Of a stretch of 64,000 nt of DNA, positions 7,344-16,076 are shown in pieces (the first letter of the stretch is position 1; each line of letters opens with the position of its first letter). The position numbers and the translations under genes are program-made. Source of the DNA: Thiodiazotropha sp040507225. Its GTDB lineage: Bacteria > Pseudomonadota > Gammaproteobacteria > Chromatiales > Chromatiaceae. The stretch is taken from positions 868,001 to 932,000 of the forward strand of contig JBEVVG010000001.1 in the NCBI GenBank assembly GCA_040507225.1. Direction: 5' to 3'. The notes beneath the pieces were generated by a model. That model was not told the origin of the DNA. It saw only the letters and a list, made by a program, of their open reading frames with translations, and did not search any database.

Positions 7344-8889
7344 TCGGTGGACTCCCAGGGGGTTGCGCAGAAGCGGATCCCGCGACACGGGCCGTTGCAT
7401 GTTCGGAGGCGGATCTCAAACGCACCTGCCCGAGACCGTCGTAATTACCGTCACTGCTCAGATCATACCCGCTTATGCGGCTGCCGTGAGCGAGGACCTG
7501 ATCTTCGTACCAGAGCGGTATGTAAGGCAGATCCTGATGCACCGTTTCAGCGATTCGTCGATAAAGTCCGGCCTGGTCGTGCAGATCCAGCCCCTGCCGC
7601 AGCTCATTCAGCCAGGCATCGACCTGGGAACTGCTGTAGCGGCCGCGATTGGCGCCGTTGGGAGGCACCGCATCCGAGGCAAAGATTTCACGATAGATGT
7701 CGGGGGTGCGCAGTCCCACCCAGGTCAGGCTGTAGAGCTGGAAATTGCCCTGTTTGATATCACCGAAAAAGGTACCCCAATCATAGCTGCGTACCTGCAC
7801 ATCAATTCCCACATCCCGCAGCTGACTCTGGATTATGGTGGCGAGACGAACACGAAACGGGTCACTGGAGGTCTTGTAGGTCAGTGTTAACGGTTTATCC
7901 GCAGTGTATCCCTGTGATGCCAGCAGCGCCCTCGCCCGATCCGGGTCGTGGCGATATCCAGCGAGTTCGCTACCAGCCCAGTGTTTGGCCGGAAATAACG
8001 ACTCGGCGGTTCGCGCCGAACCGCGCATCACCCCCTGGATGATCGCCTCCCGGTCAATCGCATGCGCGATGGCACGGCGTACCTTGGGATTTCCGGTGGC
8101 TGGATCGGTAAAGTTGACACCCAGGTAGGTGTAGTTGCTGCCGGGTCGCTGCCGAACTACAACATCGTCCCGGGTTCGCAGGTAATCGGTCAATTCGGGT
8201 GCCAGATCGCCTTGAAGCAGGTCGACCTCGCCGCGCAACAGCTTGAGAACCCTGACAGTGGGATTTTTCACGGCCAGCAGTTCAAACATCCGGCCATCCC
8301 GGCGGCGTTGCAGCTGGATCCGGCCCGGCTCCGGCCAGGCCGTAAGCTCGAAACCGCCACTGCCGACTGGCTGCCTGGAAAAATCGTGCCCCTGCCTGAT
8401 CAGCTCCGCAGGCAGAATGTCGAGGGTCAGGTAGGCGGGAAACAGCGGGTCTGCTCGGGTGAGCGTGAACTCCAGGGTCTGTTCATCGCGTGCATCGACA
8501 GCGCTGATCAATGTGAGTGCCGCACGTTTCGGCGAAGCGGTTTTCGGCTCCAGTACCTGGCGGTAGGTCTCCACCACATCGAAAGCGTCCAACACACGGC
8601 CGTGTGTAAAGGTCGCTCGGTCAGGATTCAGATGAAAGCGGTATCGGGTCGGGGTGACCGGTTCCCAGGTCGCAATCCCTGGAACCGGCATGCTGCGCGG
8701 ATCGAACTCCACCAGGCGCTGATAGAGCAGACGGTTGATCCGTTCAGAGGTGGCGTCGGTGGCGAAACGGGGATCCAGGTTGAGCGGAACCGTCGACAGG
8801 GCCATGCGGATCGGACGTTCAGCGGGCTTCTCGCAGGCACTGAGCATTACCAGGCTGATCGCGAGCAGGATCCGCCAGCCGTTGCTCAT
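7336..8889 (-). CDS. ABC transporter substrate-binding lipoprotein (family 5, peptide type)
   Basis: The 517-residue precursor has a lipoprotein signal ending in LSAC, so C19 is the predicted lipidated residue. The family-5 fold is shown by the TLNLDP-like segment (STVPLNLDPRFATDATSERI), RFHLNPD-x-TFTHGR, and NPKVRRAIAHAIDREAII. It should bind oligopeptides or related ligands in the periplasm for the two permeases downstream. Ligand specificity cannot be read. The neighbouring L,D-transpeptidase and the nagZ gene 3 kb away suggest murein peptides (inference). Confidence 0.88.
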   Translation of the reverse strand: MSNGWRILLAISLVMLSACEKPAERPIRMALSTVPLNLDPRFATDATSERINRLLYQRLVEFDPRSMPVPGIATWEPVTPTRYRFHLNPDRATFTHGRVLDAFDVVETYRQVLEPKTASPKRAALTLISAVDARDEQTLEFTLTRADPLFPAYLTLDILPAELIRQGHDFSRQPVGSGGFELTAWPEPGRIQLQRRRDGRMFELLAVKNPTVRVLKLLRGEVDLLQGDLAPELTDYLRTRDDVVVRQRPGSNYTYLGVNFTDPATGNPKVRRAIAHAIDREAIIQGVMRGSARTAESLFPAKHWAGSELAGYRHDPDRARALLASQGYTADKPLTLTYKTSSDPFRVRLATIIQSQLRDVGIDVQVRSYDWGTFFGDIKQGNFQLYSLTWVGLRTPDIYREIFASDAVPPNGANRGRYSSSQVDAWLNELRQGLDLHDQAGLYRRIAETVHQDLPYIPLWYEDQVLAHGSRISGYDLSSDGNYDGLGQVRLRSASEHATARVAGSASAQPPGSPPIE

Positions 8890-8893
8890 GCCA

Positions 8894-9361
8894 TTACCAG
8901 TCGCAAAATGGATGCTGCACCAGGCTCGCGTTGTAGTAGCGGGTATCTCCCGAGACCTCCTCGCCAGCCCAATCGGGCATTTCGAACGCCTCGCCCTCGT
9001 GGCTCAATTCCACTTCCGCGACCACCAGTCCCTGATTGGCTCCCAGAAACCGGTCCAGGTCCCAGACATGCCCGCCATGCCTGACCTTGTAACGGACCTT
9101 GTCGATCACCGCCCCGCTCACCAGATGCTCGAGCATCTCCTCGGCCTGTTCCACGGGTATCGGATATTCGTACTCCCGCCGGCTGATGCCAACAGTGCTG
9201 CCCTTGATATTCAGGTTGGCCTGTTCGCCATCCACCCGGACCCGTACGCTGGCCCGTGGCGTGGTCGCCAGATAAGCCTGTTTGATCGGCGCTTCGCTGA
9301 TCACGCTGCTTTTCCAATTATCGTTTATAACCAGAAATTTACGTTCTATTTCTATGCCCAT
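8894..9361 (-). CDS. CYTH-domain protein (triphosphate tunnel metalloenzyme)
   Basis: At 155 residues this is a single CYTH domain. It starts MGIEIERKFLV, the signature ExExK motif that coordinates metal and triphosphate. Further charged strands (RVRVDGEQANLNIKG, REYEYPIP, WDLDRFLG-x5-VVAEVELSHEGE) build the tunnel. Known members hydrolyse inorganic triphosphate or act as class IV adenylate cyclases; the short bacterial form most often has triphosphatase activity. It sits 3 bp after rlmD and 4 bp before the binding-protein gene, so it is cotranscribed. Confidence 0.85.
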   Translation of the reverse strand: MGIEIERKFLVINDNWKSSVISEAPIKQAYLATTPRASVRVRVDGEQANLNIKGSTVGISRREYEYPIPVEQAEEMLEHLVSGAVIDKVRYKVRHGGHVWDLDRFLGANQGLVVAEVELSHEGEAFEMPDWAGEEVSGDTRYYNASLVQHPFCDW

Positions 9362-9364
9362 TTC

Positions 9365-10699
9365 TCATCTCTTTTCGAACAATGCGATGGATTCCACGTG
9401 GGCGGTATGCGGAAACATGTCCATGACCCCGGCACTCACCAGCCGGTAGCCATGTTCGCTGACCAGCACCCCCGCATCACGCGCCAGGGTGCCCGGATAA
9501 CAGGACACGTAGACGATCCGCCGGGCGCCCAGGCGTGGCAGATGATGCAGAATCTCTAAGGCGCCACTGCGGGGCGGATCGAGCAGAACCTTTTCATAAC
9601 TGCCCTGCATCCAGGGTTCATGTTCGAGTTCCGCATATAGGTTGGCGGTGTAGAAGCTCGTATTGTCGATACCGTTGCGGGCGGCATTCTCCCGGGCCCG
9701 GGCCACCAGCCCGGCATCCCCCTCGACACCGACCACCTGCCCGGCCCTGCGGGCCAGCGGCAGGGTGAAATTCCCCAATCCGCAGAACAGATCCAGCACC
9801 CGGTCCTGGTCGGTCAGCGCCAGCATCTCTACCGCCCGCTGGATCATCTGCCGGTTGATATCGGAATTGACCTGGGTGAAATCACTCGGCTCGAAGCCGA
9901 GGGTCACATCGAAGGCAGGCAGTTGATAAGTGAGATCAACGCCCTTTTCGTCCAGGGGTCTGACCGTCTCAGGCCCCCCTTCCTGCAGATATACCGCCAC
10001 CTGATGCCTGGGACCGAATTCGCCCAGCCGTTCCAGGTCTTCATCGCTGGGCGCTGTGAGCAGGCGGAAGATCAGCACGCAGATCTCGTCGCCCATGGCC
10101 ATTTCGATCTGCGGCACCTGATCGCGGATCGACAGTTCACCGATCAGCTGCCTGAGCTGCGGCAGCAGTTCACCCACCCGGGGATGCAGTATCGGGCATT
10201 CCCCGATCTCGGCGACGAACGAGGAACTGCGCTCCCGGAAACCCACCAGCACCCCACCCTTTTTCGGTACATGTCTGACCCCCAGACGGGCCTTGCGCCG
10301 ATAACCCCAGGCGCTCTCCCCCCGTAAGGGGTCGAGGATGGTCGCCGGCTCGACCCGCCCGATATGTTTCAGGCTGTCGAGCAGGGATTGTTGTTTGGAA
10401 CGGATCTGTTCGCGTTCATCGAGATGTTGAAGACTGCACCCCCCGCAGATACCAAAGGCACTGCAGCGTGGTTCCACCCGTTCGGGCGAGGCCTCCAGCA
10501 CCTCGACCACCCGGCCTTCGTCGTACTTGCGCCAGCGACCGGTATACAGAAATCGGACCCGTTCCCCGGGTAATGAACCGTGCACGAAGGTGGCCTTGCC
10601 ATCCACGTGCGCGACACCCTTGGCATCGTGGGTCAGGGATTCTATTGAGACTTCGACCGGTTCCGTCGGCAATGGCTTGCGTTTGCGTCTGCGCGACAT
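9365..10699 (-). CDS. rlmD: 23S rRNA (uracil1939-C5)-methyltransferase
   Basis: The 444-residue enzyme has an N-terminal TRAM domain (~residues 12-70). A 4Fe-4S cluster is coordinated by C79, C85 and C88 (CSAFGICGGC) and a fourth Cys in the GECPILHP segment. The SAM-dependent methyltransferase domain has DLFCGLGNFTLPLA as its SAM loop, LLDPPRSGA as motif IV and VSCYPGTLARD carrying the catalytic Cys. It is followed at once by the CYTH gene and preceded by cysM with a 2-bp gap. Confidence 0.93.
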   Translation of the reverse strand: MSRRRKRKPLPTEPVEVSIESLTHDAKGVAHVDGKATFVHGSLPGERVRFLYTGRWRKYDEGRVVEVLEASPERVEPRCSAFGICGGCSLQHLDEREQIRSKQQSLLDSLKHIGRVEPATILDPLRGESAWGYRRKARLGVRHVPKKGGVLVGFRERSSSFVAEIGECPILHPRVGELLPQLRQLIGELSIRDQVPQIEMAMGDEICVLIFRLLTAPSDEDLERLGEFGPRHQVAVYLQEGGPETVRPLDEKGVDLTYQLPAFDVTLGFEPSDFTQVNSDINRQMIQRAVEMLALTDQDRVLDLFCGLGNFTLPLARRAGQVVGVEGDAGLVARARENAARNGIDNTSFYTANLYAELEHEPWMQGSYEKVLLDPPRSGALEILHHLPRLGARRIVYVSCYPGTLARDAGVLVSEHGYRLVSAGVMDMFPHTAHVESIALFEKR

Positions 10700-10701
10700 G
10701 C

Positions 10702-11595
10702 TCAGTCTGCCGGAAACACATCGGTGGACAGATACCGGTCACCCCGATCACAGATGATGGCCACGATGACCGCATTCTGCACCTCGGCAGAGAGTTTCAG
10801 GGCCGCCGCAACCGCCCCACCGGAAGAGATTCCGGCGAAGATCCCCTCACGGGCGGCCAGCTGGCGGGTGGTCTCCTCAGCCTCCTGCTGCGACACATCG
10901 ATAATTCTGTCCACCCGGCTGGCCTCGTAGATCTTTGGCAGATAGGCCTCAGGCCAACGGCGTATGCCCGGGATGCTGGAGCCTTCCATGGGCTGAACAC
11001 CGACGATGGTAATACCGGGATTTCGCGATTTGAGGTAACGCGAGGTACCCATGATGGTACCCGTGGTACCCATGGCGCTGACAAAATGGGTGACCTGTCC
11101 CTCGGTATCCCGCCAGATCTCCGGACCGGTGCCTTCAATGTGCGCCTGAGGGTTGTCCTGATTGGAGAACTGATCCAGGATCACACCATCTCCGGCAGCC
11201 TCCAGTTCCCGCGCCTTGTCGATCGCGGCCTCCATGCTGCCTTCCCTGGGGGTCAGGATCAGTTCCGCGCCGTAAGCCTTCATCACCGCACGGCGTTCAA
11301 CGCTCATGTTCTCCGGCATGATCAGAACCATTCGGTAACCCTTGATCGCTGCCGCCATGGCAAGCGCAATGCCGGTATTGCCACTGGTGGCCTCGATCAG
11401 GGTATCACCGGGTTTGATACTGCCCCTCGCCTCGGCCAGGCGGATCATGCTCAGGGCAGGACGATCCTTGACCGAACCGGCCGGGTTGTTACCTTCGAGT
11501 TTTACCAGCACGGTATTGCTCGAGTCAGGAACCAGCCGCTGCAGGCGGACCAGTGGGGTATTGCCGATGAAATCTTCGATGGTTTTGTAGTGCAT
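10702..11595 (-). CDS. cysM: Cysteine synthase B (O-acetylserine/thiosulfate sulfhydrylase)
   Basis: This 297-residue PLP enzyme starts at the ATG at 11595 (MHYKTIEDFIGNTPLVRL). The PLP lysine is in NNPAGSVKDRPA, the phosphate loop in EATSGNTGIALA, and the second glycine loop in GTTGTIMGTSRYL. The last motif and the RRWPEAYLP segment fit the CysM branch, which can use thiosulfate to form S-sulfocysteine. The 5-7 gene run from cysM to dppC-like has gaps of 2-5 bp or overlaps, so it behaves as one operon. Confidence 0.92.
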   Translation of the reverse strand: MHYKTIEDFIGNTPLVRLQRLVPDSSNTVLVKLEGNNPAGSVKDRPALSMIRLAEARGSIKPGDTLIEATSGNTGIALAMAAAIKGYRMVLIMPENMSVERRAVMKAYGAELILTPREGSMEAAIDKARELEAAGDGVILDQFSNQDNPQAHIEGTGPEIWRDTEGQVTHFVSAMGTTGTIMGTSRYLKSRNPGITIVGVQPMEGSSIPGIRRWPEAYLPKIYEASRVDRIIDVSQQEAEETTRQLAAREGIFAGISSGGAVAAALKLSAEVQNAVIVAIICDRGDRYLSTDVFPAD

Positions 11596-11742
11596 GGCAG
11601 GGATTCTAACCTGATTGTGCAGCCGGTTACATCTGTCGACCCAGGGACCCGTCAAACCTGACAGGCGCTTCGCACACCTCCCCGGGATGGCTTATGATCA
11701 ACGGATCATTTCCGCACCAGCGATCGCCTCCAGTTTCAGTCC

Positions 11743-12540
11743 ATGCACATGCCCGCCAGCTTACCCAAAATCGACCAGGCCTGGTTCGCCCGGGCCCAGG
11801 CAGAGGGGAAAACCTGCCGGGTGACGGGAATTGAATCTCACCGGGTGTTTGAATATCAGGGACTGCGCTGGCTGGTTCACGAGGATGGCAGCATCCAGTC
11901 GATCATGTGGCGGGAACGGCCCGATTACCCGGTATTCGAATATGTCAGGGGGATGTTGTGCGCGCTATTGTTCCACCCCGGCCCCCGACGCATACTCAAC
12001 CTGGGATTGGGTGCAGCGACCCTGGAACGTTACCTGCTCAAGCACCTGCCGGAGGCGAATCTGACCAGCGTGGAACCCGACCCGGATATTCGGCGTCTGG
12101 CGCAGGAGTGTTTCGATCTGCCAGACACGCATCCCGTCGTCAGGCAATCCGCGCAGGCTTATCTGCGCCACACCCAGGAAACATTCGACATTGTTTTTTG
12201 TGACATTCATGCGCGCCCGGGTGAACGGGACCCGCTGCAAGAGGAGGCATTTCTGGATAAACTGGGCAATGCGCTGGCCCCTCATGGTGTGGTGACCTTC
12301 AATCTCCTGCCCGTAACTGAACGCGACATCGTGACGCAGTTGATGAGGATTCGTCAGCACCTGCCTCATATCTCACTGTTCGATGTTCCTGAACAGCAGA
12401 ATCTGGTCCTGTTTGGCAGCCGCGAACCATTGCCAGAGCGGGAAACCCTGCGTAAACGCGCGCGCGGAATATCCCTGTATCAATCATCGACAGCCGAGTC
12501 TCTGGTAGAGCATTTCATATGGCTGCCACAAGCGCGCTGA
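11743..12540 (+). CDS. Spermidine-synthase-like methyltransferase-fold protein
   Basis: The 265-residue protein has a Rossmann fold related to polyamine synthases. ILNLGLGAATLERYLLKHLPE is the glycine-rich loop (GxGxxT/A), SVEPDP the acidic end of strand 2, and IVFCDIHAR-x-GERDPLQEEAFL matches the region following the active site. The spermidine synthase catalytic DxxxP motif is not clear, so actual aminopropyl transfer is uncertain. Such homologues are common as genes of unknown substrate. It is transcribed divergently from cysM. Confidence 0.72.
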   Translation: MHMPASLPKIDQAWFARAQAEGKTCRVTGIESHRVFEYQGLRWLVHEDGSIQSIMWRERPDYPVFEYVRGMLCALLFHPGPRRILNLGLGAATLERYLLKHLPEANLTSVEPDPDIRRLAQECFDLPDTHPVVRQSAQAYLRHTQETFDIVFCDIHARPGERDPLQEEAFLDKLGNALAPHGVVTFNLLPVTERDIVTQLMRIRQHLPHISLFDVPEQQNLVLFGSREPLPERETLRKRARGISLYQSSTAESLVEHFIWLPQAR

Positions 12541-12589
12541 TCCTCGCACTCCCGTCGAGCAGAGACAATCGGGGGAGCAACCCGATCAA

Positions 12590-13318
12590 TCACCCCCGCA
12601 GCAGGGTCTTCATTTCCCGCACCGCCTGATCGAACCCGGTGAACAGGGCGCGACAGACAATCGCATGGCCGATGTTGAGTTCGGTCACGCCCTCGATGGC
12701 CACAATGGATTTGACGTTATGGTAGTCGAGGCCGTGCCCGGCATTGACCTGCAAACCAAGGGAATTGCCGTAACGTACAGCCGTGATGATGCGTTCCAGT
12801 TCACCATCCCGGGTCCGGTCATTCTCGGCATCGGCAAAATGTCCGGTATGGATCTCCACCACCGGTGCGCCGGCAGCCTTGGCCGCATCGAGTTGTTTTT
12901 TGTCCGCATCGATGAACAGGGAGACGCGCACACCCGCCTCTTTGAGTTCCGCACAATAGTCGGTGAGGTATTCGAGATTGGCCGCAACGTCGAGACCGCC
13001 CTCGGTGGTCAGCTCTTCACGTTTCTCCGGCACCAGGCAACAATCATGAGGACGAAATCGAGTGGCAATCGCGGCCATTTCCGAGGTCGCCGCCATCTCC
13101 AGATTCATGCGCGTCTGCAGGACATCCGAAAGGATCTCAACATCCCGATCCTGAATATGCCGCCGGTCTTCCCGCAAATGCAGGGTAATCGCATCCGCAC
13201 CCGCCTGTTCCGCGCTCAAAGCGGCCTGGACCGGTTCCGGATAGCGGGTGCCGCGTGCCTGACGCAGAGTCGCTACATGGTCAATATTCACCCCGAGCAA
13301 CATCTCATTCTCTATCAT
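12590..13318 (-). CDS. pdxJ: Pyridoxine 5'-phosphate synthase
   Basis: This TIM-barrel enzyme condenses 1-deoxyxylulose-5-phosphate with 3-amino-1-phosphohydroxyacetone in vitamin B6 synthesis. LLGVNIDHVATLRQARGT is the N-terminal signature, HLREDRRHIQDRDV and LEMAATSEM continue the barrel, and INAGHGLDYHN (as VNAGHGLDY) is the phosphate-binding end. The frame opens at a TTG at 13330 next to the recO stop, but the ATG at 13318 has a GGGGATG ribosome site and gives 242 residues matching family length, so it is chosen. It is the last gene of the lepB-rnc-era-recO run. Confidence 0.93.
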   Translation of the reverse strand: MIENEMLLGVNIDHVATLRQARGTRYPEPVQAALSAEQAGADAITLHLREDRRHIQDRDVEILSDVLQTRMNLEMAATSEMAAIATRFRPHDCCLVPEKREELTTEGGLDVAANLEYLTDYCAELKEAGVRVSLFIDADKKQLDAAKAAGAPVVEIHTGHFADAENDRTRDGELERIITAVRYGNSLGLQVNAGHGLDYHNVKSIVAIEGVTELNIGHAIVCRALFTGFDQAVREMKTLLRG

Positions 13319-13330
13319 TGCCATCCCCAA

Positions 13331-14065
13331 TCATGATGAAACAAATCCGACCCCAGGGTCTGCCTTGAGGGCTTGAAACAGTTCGCGACTCTTCAACGGA
13401 CGACTCCCGAGATAGTGTGCCAGCACCCGTCGCATGAGACGTTTCGCCTCCCGGTTTTCCTCGGCATCGAGGGCGGTGCGATTCTGCAGGTTGAGTAAGG
13501 TGCTGCCTCTGAGGGTCGGTCCAGAGTGTATGGAGCGCACCATCACAGGGCCCTGCTCCACATGATATTCGTACACTCCCTGAGGATCGACCGGCTCATC
13601 CGTATCCGCGGTCCGGTCGAGCAGCAGCCCGTAACCCAGTTCCGTCAGCAGTTGCAGTTCGAACTCCCTGAGACTGCGATCCACAGACCCATCCCGGGTC
13701 AGTTGCAACAATGCCTCAGCATAGGCCTGATAAAGCCCGGGCGCCGGATCGCCCCGATGCAGCAGCCGCTGCACCAGTTCATTGAGATACAGACCGCAGT
13801 AGAGCCGCTCTCCGCTAAGCGCAATGGTCCTGCCATCCACCTCCGCCTGGTTGAGCGAGAGCACTTCCCCGCGTCCCCGCAGACTGACCCTCAGAGGGGT
13901 AAAGGGATGCAGAATCAGGGCACGTCTGGCGCGACCCGATTTCACACCTTTGGCAATCGCCGCCAGTCGCCCTTCCTGTTCGCTGAAGAGTTCCAGCAGC
14001 AGGCTGCTGTCACGGTAATCCCGGCGATGCAGTATAAATGCGGGGGTCAGATCGGCGCGGATCAC
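13331..14065 (-). CDS. recO: DNA repair protein RecO
   Basis: The 244-residue protein has an N-terminal OB fold (FILHRRDYRDSSLLLELFSEQEGRLAAIAKGVK) and a helical C-terminal half ending in a GSRPLKSRELF motif, both characteristic. RecO anneals strands and loads RecA with RecR at gaps. The family's zinc-finger cysteines are absent here, as in other gammaproteobacterial RecO. It lies 15 bp downstream of era, the usual order. Confidence 0.9.
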   Translation of the reverse strand: MIRADLTPAFILHRRDYRDSSLLLELFSEQEGRLAAIAKGVKSGRARRALILHPFTPLRVSLRGRGEVLSLNQAEVDGRTIALSGERLYCGLYLNELVQRLLHRGDPAPGLYQAYAEALLQLTRDGSVDRSLREFELQLLTELGYGLLLDRTADTDEPVDPQGVYEYHVEQGPVMVRSIHSGPTLRGSTLLNLQNRTALDAEENREAKRLMRRVLAHYLGSRPLKSRELFQALKADPGVGFVSS

Positions 14066-14080
14066 GGCAAGGCCGCCTGT

Positions 14081-14977
14081 TCAATCGCTGTAGCCGAGTC
14101 GCACCAGGGCGGCCTCGTCACTGGACCAGCTCTTTTTAACCTTCACCCAGACTTCCAGGTGCACCTTACACTCGAAAAAGGCCTCCATGGCCTTTCTCGC
14201 CTGGGTGGCAACCTCTTTGAGCGCCTGTCCCTGTTTACCGATGATAATCCCTTTCTGGCCTGGCTTTTCGACCCAGATAACCGCGTGTATCAGGTAACGA
14301 CCATCCTTTTCCTCAAACCGCTCAATCTCCACGGACACCGCATAGGGCAGCTCTTTCGCATATCTGCGCGTGACCTGTTCGCGAACCAGTTCGGCCGCAA
14401 AAAACTTCTCAGGGCGATCCGTCAGTTGATCGTCCGGATAGAAATTCTGCGCTTCCGGCAGTGCCTGCAGCACCGCCGCTTCGAGTTGCGGCAGGTTCTG
14501 TCCCTTCTTTGCCGAGAGTGGAATGATCTCTCGAAAATCATAGCGGGCAGCCAGTTCGGACAGGTAAGGCAGCAATGCCTCTTTCTGCGGCACCTTGTCC
14601 ACCTTATTGACCGCCAACAGAGTGGGCACCCCCTGTTGCTGAACCATTTCGAGAACCTTTTCGTCCTCACGGGTCCATCGCAGGGCTTCCACCACGAACA
14701 CCAGCACATCCACGTCGAGCAATGCCGTGCGGGCCGTACGGTTGAGGTAGCGGTTCATCGCATTGTCATGCCGCTCGTGGATGCCTGGCGTATCCACGTA
14801 GATAATCTGACCCTGTGCCAGGGTCCTGACTCCAAGGATGGAATGCCGAGTGGTCTGGGCCTTGTGCGAGGTAATCGCAAGACGCACCCCGATCAATGCG
14901 TTCAGCAAGGTGGATTTGCCGACATTGGGTCGCCCCACGATCGCCGCATAGCCACAACGGTTAACAGATTCATTCAT
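14081..14977 (-). CDS. era: GTPase Era
   Basis: The 298-residue GTPase assists 16S rRNA maturation and 30S assembly. G1 is GRPNVGKST, G2 includes TTRHSILG, G3 is DTPGIH and G4 NKVD. The C-terminal KH domain has the GKQGQALK loop (IIIGKQGQALKEVATQARKAME). The start overlaps the rnc stop by 8 bp, so translation is coupled. Confidence 0.96.
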   Translation of the reverse strand: MNESVNRCGYAAIVGRPNVGKSTLLNALIGVRLAITSHKAQTTRHSILGVRTLAQGQIIYVDTPGIHERHDNAMNRYLNRTARTALLDVDVLVFVVEALRWTREDEKVLEMVQQQGVPTLLAVNKVDKVPQKEALLPYLSELAARYDFREIIPLSAKKGQNLPQLEAAVLQALPEAQNFYPDDQLTDRPEKFFAAELVREQVTRRYAKELPYAVSVEIERFEEKDGRYLIHAVIWVEKPGQKGIIIGKQGQALKEVATQARKAMEAFFECKVHLEVWVKVKKSWSSDEAALVRLGYSD

Positions 14978-15647
14978 GGTTCAACTCCGCAAGCATCTTC
15001 AGCGCGGCATCCTGTTCAGCCTTGCGCCGGCTGGTGCCCTCGCCCAGACTCTGCCGCTGAAGACCCGGCACATCGCACAACACACGGAAACGTTGCTCAT
15101 GCGGGTCGCCACTGATGTCCTGAATGTCATAGCTCGGCAGTTCGTATTTGTTGGCCTGGAGATATTCCTGCAAACGGGTCTTGGGATCTTTTTGCTGCTT
15201 GGCCGGATTCAGTTGTTCGACTCTGGGTGAAAAGGTGGCCAGGATCATCTCCCGCGCCGCCGGGTAGCCGCCATCCAGGTAGATCGCGGCGATCAGGGCC
15301 TCGACACTGTCTGCGAGTATCGAGTCACGCCGATGTCCACCGCTGCGCAGTTCTCCCTGACCCAGACGCAGGTAGTCGCCCAGATTGAATTGCCTCGCCA
15401 CCTTCGCCAGGGTATCCCGTTTCACCAGGGCGGAACGCAGGCGGCTCAACTGACCCTCCGTGGCATCCTTGAAATGGTGAAAAAGCACATCCGCGATGAC
15501 GAACCCAAGCACCGCATCACCCAGATACTCGAACCGCTCATTGTTCCTGCCACCGAAACTGCGGTGGGTCATGGCTTGTATCAACAAATCGGGGTCGTGG
15601 AAGCGATAGTCCAGATCCCGGGAAAGCTTCTCGTAATCCGGCTTCAA
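14970..15647 (-). CDS. rnc: Ribonuclease III
   Basis: The 225-residue protein has the RNase III signature NERFEYLGDAVLGFVIAD and a second acidic site in DSVEALIAAIYLDGG. A double-stranded RNA-binding domain (residues ~155-222) ends with a GEGTSRRKAEQDAALKML motif. It processes rRNA precursors and structured mRNAs. It overlaps the DUF4845 gene upstream by 4 bp and era downstream by 8 bp. Confidence 0.96.
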   Translation of the reverse strand: MKPDYEKLSRDLDYRFHDPDLLIQAMTHRSFGGRNNERFEYLGDAVLGFVIADVLFHHFKDATEGQLSRLRSALVKRDTLAKVARQFNLGDYLRLGQGELRSGGHRRDSILADSVEALIAAIYLDGGYPAAREMILATFSPRVEQLNPAKQQKDPKTRLQEYLQANKYELPSYDIQDISGDPHEQRFRVLCDVPGLQRQSLGEGTSRRKAEQDAALKMLAELNHE

Positions 15648-16018
15648 TTAGGATTCAACTCAATCGAGTCATCGAAACTCATGACCAGAGATGCGTTGTG
15701 AACGATGTGTCTGCGCTCTTCATAGGTGATTCGGATCGTGGTCTTGCCCTTTTCCCGCGAGACACTGATATTGTCATTGGTAAGGTAACGGATATTGTTG
15801 ATATCCAGGCGCCTCATGATCATGTTCTTCAATTCCCGAACGGACTTGCGCGCCGCGAACGGCTCCTCTTTCACGGATTCAAGTGCGGCCTTGATTGCGA
15901 AGTGTTCCATGTACACAGGCGCCACTTTGAGCCCGACCATTACAAAGAATCCTGCCACGACCAGGATCACCAACCAGCTAATTGTGGTAAGCCCTTGTTG
16001 TCTCTTATTAAAATACAT
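15644..16018 (-). CDS. DUF4845 single-pass membrane protein
   Basis: The 124-residue protein has one N-terminal TM helix after a short basic segment (QQGLTTISWLVILVVAGFFVMVGLKV), then a small soluble domain with the PVYMEHFAIKAALESV region. This family is found almost always between lepB and rnc; its function is unknown. The ATG at 16018 is chosen because GAGGG lies 6 nt upstream; two earlier in-frame ATGs (16033, 16024) lack good spacing. Confidence 0.85.
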   Translation of the reverse strand: MYFNKRQQGLTTISWLVILVVAGFFVMVGLKVAPVYMEHFAIKAALESVKEEPFAARKSVRELKNMIMRRLDINNIRYLTNDNISVSREKGKTTIRITYEERRHIVHNASLVMSFDDSIELNPN

Positions 16019-16076
16019 GTTCATCCCTCGCATAATGGTTACCTGATTCGGGTTATCGGCAGGATCCGGGAATCAA

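Noticed and set aside
13526..15115. 529-codon plus-strand open frame
   Set aside because: Antisense to recO, era and rnc, which are certain; no domain is visible.
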